In this document: piece by piece, positions 36,505-47,517 of the stretch
Numbering within the stretch: position 1 is the stretch's first letter
Layout: each line of letters starts with the position of its first letter
Assembly: GCF_002214385.1 (NCBI RefSeq)
Contig: NZ_CP014855.1
Span: forward strand, 1,178,001-1,242,000
Direction: 5' to 3'
Length of the DNA stretch: 64,000 nucleotides
DNA from: Thermococcus gorgonarius
Lineage (GTDB): Archaea > Methanobacteriota_B > Thermococci > Thermococcales > Thermococcaceae
The notes under the pieces: model-generated
Told to the model about the DNA's origin: nothing
The model's database searches: none
What the model saw: the letters and a program-made list of their open reading frames with translations, nothing else
Position numbers and translations under genes: made by a program

Positions 36505-36993
36505 TCAATTTGGATGAAGGCTCTTCATAAACGCGTTCGCGAGGAGAAGGACAACCACCGTGAACATGAGAAGCGGCCCTATGGTGTAATGGAACAGCGA
36601 AAAAGCTCCTTCACCAAGGGTATAGTATAGGTATATGGCCAGAAAAATCCTGGCGAGGTTCAGGAGGTATATCGTGGATACTCCGAAGATGTATTCTCTG
36701 AAGTGCCTCCTGAGCTTCGGAATCACAGAGTAGACCACGGTATAAAGGGCTATGCTGAACATCCCGCTACACTGCCAGGTTATCTCGAAGGCTACCCTCT
36801 CACTGGGCAGATATATTATATTCCCCAGGAGGGTGTTCTGGATGCCGACGATGGAGAGGAGGCCGTGTATGTTGGACGCTTCCACCTTTATCAGAGGGCC
36901 TCCAAACTTGACGCCCAAAACCATGACAACAACGGTTGAAACTATGAGCGAGCCTATGAACATGACAAGCTCAGGTATCTTCGGCAACTTCAT
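36505..36993 (-). CDS. Archaeosortase/exosortase family protein
   Basis: The 162-residue membrane protein has about five helices and the full exosortase triad: Cys75 in TWQCSGMF, Arg115 in LLNLARIF, His135 in LFHYTIG. This family cleaves C-terminal sorting tails of exported proteins and joins them to a lipid or another acceptor in the membrane. The ATG at 36993 is chosen; an ATG at 37002 abuts GGGAGG too closely. It overlaps the upstream regulator gene by 23 bases. Subfamily (for example ArtE-like) cannot be set by eye. Confidence 0.9.
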   Translation of the reverse strand: MKLPKIPELVMFIGSLIVSTVVVMVLGVKFGGPLIKVEASNIHGLLSIVGIQNTLLGNIIYLPSERVAFEITWQCSGMFSIALYTVVYSVIPKLRRHFREYIFGVSTIYLLNLARIFLAIYLYYTLGEGAFSLFHYTIGPLLMFTVVVLLLANAFMKSLHPN

Positions 36994-38134
36994 CGCCTCC
37001 ATCCTCCCTTGGCTTTATGAGGCCGTACTCCTCAAGTATGCTCAGGTGGTAGTGGACGGTGGACTTGCTAAGCCCGAGAACCCTGGAGATTTCGCTGAGG
37101 GACTTCCCTCCCCTAATCATTTTCAAAATTTCCCTCCTGGTTCTGTTCTCGAGAAGGAACGCCTTTATTGCCTCTTTTCTTTTTCCTGCGGGATAAAAAA
37201 TATTTGTATTGCCCACCTCTGTCTCATCTACATAACCGGACCTCTTGAGTACCGAGAGGTGCCATCGGGCATTGGTTCTCGAAATTGAGAACGTTGAGAC
37301 GACGTCGTTTATGGTTGTGTATCCTTTTGCTTTTACGTACTCGTAGATGCCCTTTCTGACCTCGTTCTTAAGGACTTCCCTCGCGGGAAGCATGTAGGCA
37401 CCCAACGCCAGAATAAGGCCTATCAAAAACTCTCTGAGCCTCTGAACGTGGGGGTTGTTGGAGTTGAGAGCGTATGCAATCGCGCCCGCAGAAGCCAGCG
37501 CCCCAACTGCCACACCGGTCAGGGGGATGCCACCTTTGTAGTGCCTTATGATTGCCACAATGAACTCCGCAACTGCCGGGTTTCTTGTGTCAAGATAGAG
37601 GGCGCTCGGGTTTATGGAAACAATAACAAGCCTTCCCCTACCGACTCTTAGCTCGCTGACCACGGGGATATCCCCCGAGATAAGAACTGGCTTGGCCTTT
37701 CCATCAACGAGGGCTATGCCGTAGGTGTCCGAGTCGTAAGTGAAGGGGGTAAACTTCAGGTCATTGTTCGATGATATCTTAACCAGGCCTATCTCCGTGA
37801 AGTTCACGGTTAGGCCAAGTACTCCTAATATTCCCGGTTTATCACTTTCCAGTGTTCGAAGGGTGTTAAGCCCAACTATGAGGGTTTTTCCGGACTTTAC
37901 TTCCCTCAAAAGGCCCGATGCTCTTTCCCTCATGCTTTCGTTTAGGAATCCATAGTTGAGGTCGAGGGCAAGGATTATGTCACCGTCTCCGCCGAGGGCA
38001 ACTTTTTCCTTCTCGGAGATAGCCTCGTAGAGGGACATATCTCCCCGATCCGAGTAGAGGTAGATAGCCGTCGCAGTTACTGAAGGTAAAATAAGGGTGA
38101 GAATAAAGATTAAGGTGAGTAGCTTTCTTACCAT
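36971..38134 (-). CDS. Membrane-anchored regulator with two winged helices
   Basis: The 387-residue protein has a signal peptide, an extracytoplasmic domain (residues 20-190) that resembles a glutamine-amidotransferase-like fold in outline, two membrane helices (about 200-250) and a cytoplasmic part with two ArsR-like winged helices (SISRTNARWHLSVLKRSGYV and GLSKSTVHYHLSILEEYGLI). It could sense something outside the membrane and control genes directly. It lies between the glycosyltransferase and archaeosortase genes and overlaps both, so it may regulate this locus. Confidence 0.82.
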   Translation of the reverse strand: MVRKLLTLIFILTLILPSVTATAIYLYSDRGDMSLYEAISEKEKVALGGDGDIILALDLNYGFLNESMRERASGLLREVKSGKTLIVGLNTLRTLESDKPGILGVLGLTVNFTEIGLVKISSNNDLKFTPFTYDSDTYGIALVDGKAKPVLISGDIPVVSELRVGRGRLVIVSINPSALYLDTRNPAVAEFIVAIIRHYKGGIPLTGVAVGALASAGAIAYALNSNNPHVQRLREFLIGLILALGAYMLPAREVLKNEVRKGIYEYVKAKGYTTINDVVSTFSISRTNARWHLSVLKRSGYVDETEVGNTNIFYPAGKRKEAIKAFLLENRTRREILKMIRGGKSLSEISRVLGLSKSTVHYHLSILEEYGLIKPREDGGDEVAEDT

Positions 38135-39482
38135 CCCTGGACCACCCCCCTCATGTACCGGAAGATGGCATTGACTTTTATTATCGAGAGCAGGGGGTTA
38201 TAAAGCACATAGTAGAGAAAGACGGCCGGAAGGTACCTGAAAGCCTTGGCCAGACCATGCTCTATCGCCATTGCAATTGAGCTCATGAGAACCCCCGGAA
38301 GGTACTGGAGAGTAAAAACGAGGAAAAAGAGGAACGCCATCACATTAGGAGGTAAGGTGAAATCGAGTATCCTGACGTCGAAAACGTACTGTAGAAGAAC
38401 TATCGTAGGGAACGATATCATACCAAACACCTGTATAAAGGACAGCAGGTACTCCAGAAGTACAATGTGGGTGAAGAGGAAGAAGCCCTTCTCACCGTAT
38501 TTTCTGTTCAGTATCATGTCCCTATGCTTGGCAATAACCTGAAGGCCTCCATAGTACCACCGGAGCCTCTGCCTGTAGGTTCCCTCCAGCTGGTCTTGGA
38601 ATAGGTGTAGACAATGGCGTTTGGCTCGAAGACAGAGTCAAGTCCCGCCCTGTAAGCTATCATACCGAGGTCAAAATCCTCCGCCAGTGTGTCTTTTGGC
38701 ACCGAGGGGAGCCTCTTGAGGAAGTAGGACTTGAAAGCCGAGAAAGCTCCAGGCACAACGAGGAGCCAGCCGAGATAGGACTGAACCCTCCTGCCAACCT
38801 CAAAGGAATGGAGGAACTCTATCTCCTGAAACTTTTCCAGAAGGTGACCTTTTCTAGGAGCGATTCGAATTATGCCGGTTGATACTCCAATTTTAGGCTT
38901 CGTGTAGAGGCTTTCCACGAGATACCTCAGGGACGAGCCCGTGCCAAAGTACGAGTCTGCGTCCATTGTGACTATCACGTCGCCGGTGGCCGCTTTTATG
39001 CCATCCTCAAGGGCTTTTGCCTTCCCGAGGTTCGTCTCGTGGGAAATTACCTTAGCTCCCCAGGAGGAGGCTATTTCAGCCGTCGCATCGAGGCTTCCAT
39101 CGTCAACAACTATGACCTCAACGAGGTTGAAGGGGTAGTCCTGGTAGTATATGCTCTCAAGGAGACGCTCTATGTTTATTCCCTCGTTGTATGCGGGAAC
39201 AACTATGGAAACTTTGGGATAGAGGCGGGGATATTTCGTAGCCCCCTCAGAACTGCGGAAGTAAATGTAAAATATGAAGTATGCGGTGTAAACGAGTATT
39301 ATGAAAGCACCGGTAAAGTAGAAAAGGTACCTAACGAAAGAATACACTGGATAGTGCTCAATCCCCGGAAAAAGAAACCTTGAAGTTTCCCAGGCAACGT
39401 ACTGAAGCATGGTGTAGTCTAAGTAGACCAGATAACTGGAGATTATGAATGCCGAGAGGTAAGAGGCTATCTTTCTTCTCAT
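38128..39482 (-). pseudogene. Family 2 membrane glycosyltransferase, one-base frameshift
   Basis: From ATG 39482 the chain has two membrane helices, then a GT-A domain: VVPAYNEGINIERLLESIYY, VVDDGSLDAT, MDADS and EDFDLG, as in hyaluronan/cellulose-type synthases. Near 38580 the frame breaks just before the product-binding motif. The next frame reads TYRQRLRWYYGGLQVIAKHR and then four membrane helices to the stop at 38128. Restoring one A in GGGAACC joins them (about 451 residues). It overlaps the regulator genes on both sides. Either a fresh pseudogene or a sequence error. Confidence 0.85.
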
Positions 39483-40789
39483 ACTTCGAACCACCTGACT
39501 AAAGACTTGGTCGGGTAAACTTCGTAGTCAAAGGTTATCTTCCTGAGCTCCACGACACCGTAAGCAGAGAGGCGCTTCAACGTTTCAAGGACGTCGTAGG
39601 GAGGCATGTTAAGAGACCTTGCCAGGTCGAGAACCCTAATGCCCGGGTTCATGGTAACCTTTTCCATCAGCTTTGGATGTCTTCCAATCGCCCAAGCTGC
39701 CATTCCCTCTATCTCCTTTCCCCTCGGGGTTACGAGAACGTCCCTCTCCCCGAACTCAGAGAGGTCTATAATTTCCGCCTTCCTCGAAATCTTCAGCACG
39801 GCTATTGGAAATTTCAGGCGTTTTGGCTCAACACCTAGCTCCTCCGAGAGCTCGCTTAGGGTTGCCCCCACCAAGACTTTCAGGGCATCAGTGAGCTCTT
39901 CCTGAAGTTTTCGCGATATGTACCTTGAAATGGGAAACGTGAGTGCCGCTATAGTAAGGATGAGGCCCCATGGGAGATAGCCGAGATAGGCCATAACGAA
40001 CAGAAGGAGGAAAGCCGTGAGCCCTATAAAGATGGGATTTAAGGCCAGCCTTTTTACTTTTAATTCTATAATCTCTCCGGTGGAAAGCCTGGGCTTTGAG
40101 GCCCTGTCATCGAGTCCCTTAATTGCTATGTCCCTGTAAATTGCGGCATAGTTCTCATCCTGTTCAACAAAGGCTCTAACGGGGTTAAATGTCATTAGCA
40201 CACCGATGCCCCTGCCGTAGTGTGCTTCGGTAATGGCAGGCTCCCCCGTGCTGTAGCGTGCTATTACATCGGCTCTCACGGGCCTGACCACGATGATCTG
40301 GAAGCTTGAGTTGTAGGGGTAGAGCTCCCCGCTGTAGTTAATATAAACTTCATCTCCGGATGATTTAATTCTCAGAAGGCTAACCCCCAGGACTTCGTCA
40401 AACTTCCTATTCCAGTGTTGGACATATGTGTTAAGGCCAAGAACAAGAACACCACCAACCTCCACGTACTGTTCGAGGGCATCAATTTCATTTTGAGAGA
40501 GTCTCCCACCATACGTCCACTGGAGGTTCAAATCAGGTATCCAGACTTCATCGTATTGGGCGAGATACTCAAGGCTGGATAAAGGTGATCTGTCGTCAGG
40601 AAGGTCTTTTCCCAGGTAGATGATATCAACTGTAAAGTTGTTCCCCAGGGAGTTGGCCATCATAACGTCATCTACGTCACTGCATACTACAAGTATTCTC
40701 GCGGGGGAATAACCTGAAGCCGGAGAAGGAACTAGGAGCAGTAAACTGATTAATATGATAACTAGGGGGCTTACCCTTTTCATAGTCAT
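39479..40789 (-). CDS. Membrane-anchored regulator with extracytoplasmic domain
   Basis: The 436-residue protein has a signal peptide, an extracytoplasmic domain (25-250, [14 protein letters not shown] and [13 protein letters not shown], GATase-like in pattern), two membrane helices (about 260-300) and a cytoplasmic winged-helix-like tail ([24 protein letters not shown]). A TATA-like CATTATAAG about 30 bases upstream suggests a leaderless transcript starting at or near the ATG. It is the first gene of the archaeosortase locus and has the same layout as the regulator at 36971-38134. Confidence 0.8.
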   Translation of the reverse strand: MTMKRVSPLVIILISLLLLVPSPASGYSPARILVVCSDVDDVMMANSLGNNFTVDIIYLGKDLPDDRSPLSSLEYLAQYDEVWIPDLNLQWTYGGRLSQNEIDALEQYVEVGGVLVLGLNTYVQHWNRKFDEVLGVSLLRIKSSGDEVYINYSGELYPYNSSFQIIVVRPVRADVIARYSTGEPAITEAHYGRGIGVLMTFNPVRAFVEQDENYAAIYRDIAIKGLDDRASKPRLSTGEIIELKVKRLALNPIFIGLTAFLLLFVMAYLGYLPWGLILTIAALTFPISRYISRKLQEELTDALKVLVGATLSELSEELGVEPKRLKFPIAVLKISRKAEIIDLSEFGERDVLVTPRGKEIEGMAAWAIGRHPKLMEKVTMNPGIRVLDLARSLNMPPYDVLETLKRLSAYGVVELRKITFDYEVYPTKSLVRWFEV

Positions 40790-40863
40790 AGTCTAAGTTG
40801 TATTTGTGCTCTTATAATGTTTAGCCACTCCCTCGAACGGCCGATAAATCCTTTAGCATTTAA

Positions 40864-41386
40864 GGTGCTCCCTGTTGAAGCCGTCGAAAAGTTCGACACG
40901 ATTGATATAGACATGATAGTCATGAATATCAACGATCTGGCCTGCATCGGGAGAACCCGTTGTGCTCGTTGATTATCCAGCGATTAGAGAACCGGGTGAG
41001 AAAGTTTTCTCCGAGATTGCCAAAGATCAAAGCGATATTTGGCGACAACTGCTGTAATACCTGACCTCATCAATGGCTTTGACTAGCCGGAACGGCCATC
41101 GGAGTGGTTGAGAAAGGAAGAGCCATGGCAGACAAGAGAATAAGACCCGGTGATGCAATAATAAAGATTCCCAGCTCTGGTATTAATTCCAACGGCTTAA
41201 CCCTCGCTAGGAGGCTCTTGATTTCAATAGCAATAGCCAACGAGAATCTATGTTAAACCACTGGAGTTAATTGAAAGCGTCGAGAGGGGACTGTTAAACC
41301 TCAAGCGCCTGTACAGCCTCTCGCTGGACGAGATGTTCAGGCTCTTCAACATGAGGGCTGACATGGACGCTATAGGCAGGGGATAG
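40864..41386 (+). pseudogene. purM: Remnant of purM (AIR synthetase)
   Basis: Reading across several frames gives [20 protein letters not shown], then [19 protein letters not shown], then [28 protein letters not shown] and [18 protein letters not shown], and finally [17 protein letters not shown] to TAG 41386. These are the blocks of phosphoribosylformylglycinamidine cyclo-ligase in order. There are at least four frame breaks, internal stops and loss of the N terminus, so it is a clear pseudogene. It lies 650 bases in which no intact large gene is found. Confidence 0.8.
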
Positions 41387-41443
41387 GGTGAGAACTTTGG
41401 AGTAAGGCTTTAAACTCTCTTCCTAATCTTTTTCGGTGGTTCG

Positions 41444-41608
41444 ATGGAACTCACGATAAAGAAGAAGGCCTTCCTTGAGAACCTTCCCAGGCTCGTTGAG
41501 AGGGCCGTAGAAGAATACGGACTCAGGCTGAGAAAGATGGTGATAGAAAAAGACGATAAAGGCTGCTATACGGTTTTAATCACGTATGACTCGGAGTTTC
41601 GCCCGTGA
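41444..41608 (+). CDS. Small hypothetical protein, 54 residues
   Basis: ATG 41444 has GGTGG six bases upstream and opens a 54-codon frame to TGA 41606-41608. The product is charged and would fold as helix followed by two strands (LVERAVEEYGLRLRKMVIE, then CYTVLITYDSEFRP). No family is recognised. It sits between the purM and purC remnants, so it may be a true small gene or the last intact part of something larger. Confidence 0.5.
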   Translation: MELTIKKKAFLENLPRLVERAVEEYGLRLRKMVIEKDDKGCYTVLITYDSEFRP

Positions 41609-41659
41609 GCCTCCTTTAAAGCCCATATTGAGCCTTAACGAGGTCTCTCTTGTCAAAAT

Positions 41660-41887
41660 CAGAATAAGCCCTTGTCGGGGCTCTTCCCGGTTTTCATCTC
41701 CCAGAAGCGGCAGGTGTCGGGGCTTATCTCGCTGCCGAGCTTGAACTCTATCAGAATTATCCCGCGCCCCCTGAATGATATCCCCTCCATCTCCCCCTAC
41801 TTCAGACCAGTCTATGCTTAGAACATTTGCGTGATGGTTTATCCTCGGGCCGTGGAGAGGGTCATCCTCGTAGTAGAGCCCGCTCAT
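41660..41887 (-). pseudogene. purC: Remnant of purC (SAICAR synthetase)
   Basis: On the minus strand GLYYEDDPLHGPRINHHANVL matches the PurC region around its conserved DDxxxDPxIN sequence. After a frame change [19 protein letters not shown] and [14 protein letters not shown] match the catalytic EISPD region. The N- and C-terminal parts are missing and an internal segment is lost. SAICAR synthetase catalyses the eighth step of purine synthesis. This copy cannot make an enzyme. Confidence 0.75.
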
Positions 41888-41957
41888 GCCATCGCTCGAT
41901 TGACAAAAGAAGTTCAAAATAAAAGAATTTCTGAGACAGATTTACACACTCCGATAA

Positions 41958-43421
<1,464 letters not shown>

Positions 43422-43579
43422 CTACCTCCATGACCCTTTTTGACTCGAAAATGGCAAGGGTTTTTAAGGGTTGTGGCGATAAACGAGGGAGCTTACGTTA
43501 CTGAAGCGGTTGTCCAGAGCCCCTAACAAGACCCAAGCTTCCAAGAAAGAGATCAAAAATGACCGTGGAAAAAGGCTCT

Positions 43580-43747
43580 TCAACTTCCTCTGGCTTCGGC
43601 CCGGAGGATCAAGAAGAGGAGAATCATGAAGATAGTGATATAGTAGCTCACTCTGAAGGGCAGGACACCGACGAGGCCGAGGGTGTAAGCGGCCGTTAAA
43701 ATAAGGACGAGAAAGAGGAGCACCCGATAAGCCGTTTTACGCTCCAT
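43580..43747 (-). CDS. Small membrane protein with two helices
   Basis: From ATG 43747 (with GGTGAT four to five bases upstream) the product is 55 residues with two transmembrane helices (YRVLLFLVLILTAAYTLGL and VSYYITIFMILLFLIL). Function is unknown. It follows the zinc-ribbon gene by 47 bases on the same strand. Confidence 0.6.
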   Translation of the reverse strand: MERKTAYRVLLFLVLILTAAYTLGLVGVLPFRVSYYITIFMILLFLILRAEARGS

Positions 43748-43794
43748 AGACATCACCACGGGCTCGGGAGCGGCCAAGCTCATCACTCTTCAGC

Positions 43795-44406
43795 TCAGGA
43801 TTCCTCCTCATAGCCCCTGTATATCTCGAGACTTCTCCTGGCCCGGGCCCTGGGAATGTGGTGGCCCATTATGGCCACTATTTTATCGGCCTTGGCCTTT
43901 CCGTGGTGGAGCATTTTGTTCTCCGTCTTGATCTTCTCGATTTTGAACGTGTAGCCGCCGACCTCGACGACCTCGCCAACGGCGAACTCCTCGTTCCTTG
44001 GAACCTTGACGCGGAAGGCCTGAGTTATGCCCTTCGGGAGGTAGATGGACACCTTGATGACCTTTGGATAGGTCAGGCTCTCGCCCCAGAGAGTCTTGAC
44101 TTCCTCCACCCTAGCCCGATTGACGCGCTTGTTCTCGTCCAGCTCTATACCTGTAATCCGAACCTCATCGTCTTCGGTCTCCACGATGTCTCCCACTTTG
44201 ATTTCCTCGTCCTCCGGAAGCTCCGCGAAGGTTTTGAAGCTGACCTCATGCTTGCTGACCACGAGGGGGACCTTAATCAGCCTGGGAAGCGTAACGTGCC
44301 AGACGTTGCCGCAGTCGTTACATCTCAGCGTTAGCTCCCTTCCCCTCTCCCTTATCACCTCAACGTTCTCGCTACCGCACTCGGGACAGACAAATATCTC
44401 CTCCAT
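43795..44406 (-). CDS. HVO_0476-like zinc-ribbon protein
   Basis: The 203-residue protein starts with a zinc ribbon, CPECGSEN and CNDCGNVW, then has two small beta-barrel-like repeats (residues 45-110 and 110-170) and a basic C-terminal segment (HHIPRARARRSLEIYRG). It matches the archaeal HVO_0476 family, whose role is unknown but looks nucleic-acid related. ATG 44406 follows AGGTGAGG. Confidence 0.85.
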   Translation of the reverse strand: MEEIFVCPECGSENVEVIRERGRELTLRCNDCGNVWHVTLPRLIKVPLVVSKHEVSFKTFAELPEDEEIKVGDIVETEDDEVRITGIELDENKRVNRARVEEVKTLWGESLTYPKVIKVSIYLPKGITQAFRVKVPRNEEFAVGEVVEVGGYTFKIEKIKTENKMLHHGKAKADKIVAIMGHHIPRARARRSLEIYRGYEEES

Positions 44407-44507
44407 TTTCCTCACCTGTGGGAGAAAAGGAAAGGAGTTTATAAAGGTGCCCTATACCGGGGCCGGCCTGAATTTGCCGAATCCCAAATGGCAACGGGAT
44501 TGGCAAC

Positions 44508-46403
44508 TCAGAGCTGGCTTCCCTCCTCGGGGTTCTTGATCTTCAACAGCGGGCAGACCTCCATGCACTCCCTGCAGTGAACGCAGGAATCCCAGTCAAC
44601 CACTATCTTCTTGCTCTTCTCGTCTATGCTCAGCGCGTTTTCAGGGCATTTTCCAACGCAGACGCCACAGCCAACGCACTCGTAGGCGCGTTTGACGAGG
44701 TAATAGGCGCTCCACGCTTCTTCCTCGTTCGGCGCTCTGGCTTTCCTCGTCCCGGTCAGGAACTCAACCTCTCCAGCTTTAACGATGTCCCCCTCAACGG
44801 TAACCTCGCCGAGGATCGGGGCGACCTCAAGAAGGCGCTTTTTGTTCAATACCGTGTTGAACTCCAGCTCGTAGCCATCTGGCGTTTCCCTTATCTCAAC
44901 CCTCACCGGCTCCCAGGAGCGCTCCTCAGGAATTTCAACGCCGAGCTTCCTCGCTATTGACTTCTCACCTTTGCTTAACTTCTTCCAGCGCCAGAAGCCG
45001 TAGGTAATCCACTCCTCTGGAAGGTTAAGGCGTTTCCTCCAGTAGTCCAGGGCTTTGAACCACTTCTCCCAGAGTTCGGGCTTTTCCCTCTTGAGCCTCT
45101 CGAACTCGGCCAAAGAAGCGCTCGGGCAGAGGAAACAGCCTATCCTGTCAAAGCCCCTCTCGTAGAGCGGGTTGTATGGGAGCTTCCTGCTGAAGATGTA
45201 GAGCCAGACCTCTATCGCTCTCCAGTGGAATATCGGCGATGCCCCAATCTCGTTGGGCACCCACTCGTTCCTCCACACGCGGGGCTGCTTAAACCTCTTT
45301 ATGCTCTCGTACTTCCTCTGGCCGACGAACATGAGGACGCCTTTGGGGTAGTTCTCCTTTATAGCTAAAGTTATCGGGCCGAGCTTAGTAACCTTGCAGC
45401 ACCAGCGGTAGTCCCTTCCGGGCGGTGAGAAAACGTAGAGGGACCTCCAGAAGGCGTCGCCAGCGTCGGCAACTATGAACCTTATTCCCCTCGGCTCAAG
45501 CTCCTTCCTAAGCCTCTCCACATACTCCACCGTCTCGGGGAACTCTATGCCAGTGTTGTTGAAGAAGACTGTAAAGTCTCCTCCGAACTCCTCCAAGGCC
45601 AATCCAAGAACGGCTAGGCTGTCCTTTCCACCGGAGAAGGCAACCGCCACAGGGAGGTCGGAGTACTTGCTCGCAACGCGCCTCATGAACTCCCTGCTCT
45701 TCACGACCTTCTCTTCCAGCGCTATGCTGTTTGCCCTCAGGACGTCCTCCATTGTGGCCTTTCTGCCCTCGCGGTACATAACCATTTTCTGCCTCTTCGG
45801 CTTAACACCTGTTCCCCTCTCGCCCCTGATTAAAGCCTCGTAGTCCTTCTTCGCTATTCCTGTGGCAAAGACCTTGCCGTCCTCTGAGACGAGGATTACT
45901 TCATCGTTTACCCTTATGCTTGGGTCAGCTTCAAGGACACCCACAGCCAAAAGGTTCGCGCCCCTCTTTATCGGCTCCACTGCGCCTTTATCGACGATCA
46001 CCCACTTCTTCATTTTCTTTCCGTAGAGCTTCCAGAGTGCTATTGCACCTTCAACCTTTAGGCCAGCCCTCCACCTGAGCTCGATTGGGTCGAACTTCAC
46101 GTAGCCAAAGATGTAGCCGTCGACTATGATCTCGTAGGCATCGTCCTCGCTCGGAAGCTTGTTGAGGAGGACAATCTTTCCGTCGAGGACTTTGCTTACA
46201 TCAACTCCAAAGTGCTCCCTAAAGACCGAGCTGATGAACTCGATGTCCTTTTCAAAAGCAAAACGCAGGTCGCCCGGTGGAGTTATGTCAAGTCTAAAAA
46301 CCCCCTCTTCTCCATGAACGGCACAGGCATCGCCGATGAGCGGGACGTTGCACTTCTCGCACCAGTTTATGTAAGCCTTACCGAGGAATACGGGCCTTCC
46401 CAT
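44508..46403 (-). CDS. PP-loop (PAPS reductase-like) protein with zinc, PUA-like and ferredoxin parts
   Basis: The 631-residue chain begins with a zinc ribbon (WCEKCNVPL ... CAVH), followed by a PUA-like RNA-binding region near 130-200. A PP-loop ATPase domain (AFSGGKDSLAVL) related to PAPS reductase comes next. The C terminus has two [4Fe-4S] motifs (CVGCGVCVGKCPENAL and CVHCRECMEVCPLL). PUA plus PP-loop plus clusters suggests an RNA-modifying, perhaps thiolating, enzyme rather than assimilatory sulfate reduction. ATG 46403 follows GGTGAG. It diverges from the stomatin gene. Confidence 0.85.
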   Translation of the reverse strand: MGRPVFLGKAYINWCEKCNVPLIGDACAVHGEEGVFRLDITPPGDLRFAFEKDIEFISSVFREHFGVDVSKVLDGKIVLLNKLPSEDDAYEIIVDGYIFGYVKFDPIELRWRAGLKVEGAIALWKLYGKKMKKWVIVDKGAVEPIKRGANLLAVGVLEADPSIRVNDEVILVSEDGKVFATGIAKKDYEALIRGERGTGVKPKRQKMVMYREGRKATMEDVLRANSIALEEKVVKSREFMRRVASKYSDLPVAVAFSGGKDSLAVLGLALEEFGGDFTVFFNNTGIEFPETVEYVERLRKELEPRGIRFIVADAGDAFWRSLYVFSPPGRDYRWCCKVTKLGPITLAIKENYPKGVLMFVGQRKYESIKRFKQPRVWRNEWVPNEIGASPIFHWRAIEVWLYIFSRKLPYNPLYERGFDRIGCFLCPSASLAEFERLKREKPELWEKWFKALDYWRKRLNLPEEWITYGFWRWKKLSKGEKSIARKLGVEIPEERSWEPVRVEIRETPDGYELEFNTVLNKKRLLEVAPILGEVTVEGDIVKAGEVEFLTGTRKARAPNEEEAWSAYYLVKRAYECVGCGVCVGKCPENALSIDEKSKKIVVDWDSCVHCRECMEVCPLLKIKNPEEGSQL

Positions 46404-46555
46404 TTCTCTCACCTGGGACGAGAAGGGGATGGGGGTTTATAAGGTAATAGGACGACCGGAGTTTTCTCCTTCCGGTATTGTCCAACTTTTTCCGAGGGAA
46501 CGTTTATAAGGAAAAATATTAAAAGAGACATGAAAATTTCCTGGTGGTGATGGTA

Positions 46556-47512
46556 ATGGGCTTCGCCGCTGTTGCACTCCTGATACTGGGCGGCTTTCTT
46601 TTGCTGCTGCTGGTGCTTGGAGTGAAGGTCATAAGGCCGTACCAGAGGGGCCTCGTGGAGAGGCTCGGAAAGTTCAACAGGATACTCGATCCGGGAGTCC
46701 ACTTCATAATCCCATTCATGGAGCGCGTTAAGAAGGTTGACATGCGCGAGCACGTCATCGACGTGCCACCTCAGGAGGTCATCTGCAAGGACAACGTCGT
46801 TGTCACAGTCGATGCCGTCGTCTACTACCAGATCCTCGACCCCGTTAAGGCCGTTTACAACGTGAGCAACTTCCTGATGGCGATAATCAAGCTCGCCCAG
46901 ACGAACCTCCGTGCCATAATCGGTGAGATGGAGCTCGACGAGACCCTCTCCGGGAGGGACATAATCAACGCCCGCCTTAGGGAAGAGCTCGACAAGATAA
47001 CCGACCGCTGGGGCGTCAAGATAACCCGCGTCGAGATACAGCGCATAGACCCGCCGAAGGACATCCAGGAGGCGATGGCCAAGCAGATGACGGCTGAGAG
47101 GGAGAAGAGGGCCATGATCCTCCTCGCGGAGGGTAAGAAGGAAGCGGCCATCAGAGAAGCTGAAGGTCAGAAGCAGGCGGCCATCTTAAAGGCCGAGGGT
47201 GAGAAGCAGAGGCAGATACTCATCGCGGAAGGTCAGGCCCAGGCAATAAGAAAAGTCCTCGAGGCGCTCAAGATGGCAGACGAGAAGTATCTCACACTCC
47301 AGTACATCGAGAAGCTTCCGGATCTGGCCAAGTACGGCAACCTCATAGTTCCCTACGATACCGAGTCACTGATAGGCCTCCTCAGGATACTCCAGAAGGT
47401 CAAGGAGACCCCGATACCTCCTGCACCGCCCAGCAACAAGGAAGAACCCCAGGGGACCGAGGGTGATATGGGTTCTGAAGACGTTGAGAATCTCAAAAAG
47501 CTGATGGAGTGA
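46556..47512 (+). CDS. Stomatin/prohibitin (SPFH) family membrane protein
   Basis: The 318-residue protein has one N-terminal membrane helix, then the SPFH domain ([40 protein letters not shown]) and a long Ala-Glu-rich coiled coil (about 185-260). In Pyrococcus the homologue is cut by the NfeD-type protease partner and forms oligomers in the membrane. The nfeD-like gene follows after five bases. ATG 46556 is chosen from several in-frame starts because GGTGGTGAT lies just before it. Confidence 0.93.
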   Translation: MGFAAVALLILGGFLLLLLVLGVKVIRPYQRGLVERLGKFNRILDPGVHFIIPFMERVKKVDMREHVIDVPPQEVICKDNVVVTVDAVVYYQILDPVKAVYNVSNFLMAIIKLAQTNLRAIIGEMELDETLSGRDIINARLREELDKITDRWGVKITRVEIQRIDPPKDIQEAMAKQMTAEREKRAMILLAEGKKEAAIREAEGQKQAAILKAEGEKQRQILIAEGQAQAIRKVLEALKMADEKYLTLQYIEKLPDLAKYGNLIVPYDTESLIGLLRILQKVKETPIPPAPPSNKEEPQGTEGDMGSEDVENLKKLME

Positions 47513-47517
47513 GGGTT

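Noticed and set aside
41576-41917. Intact 113-residue protein in the purC region
   Set aside because: Only the first 35 residues resemble PurC; the rest of PurC is in another frame.
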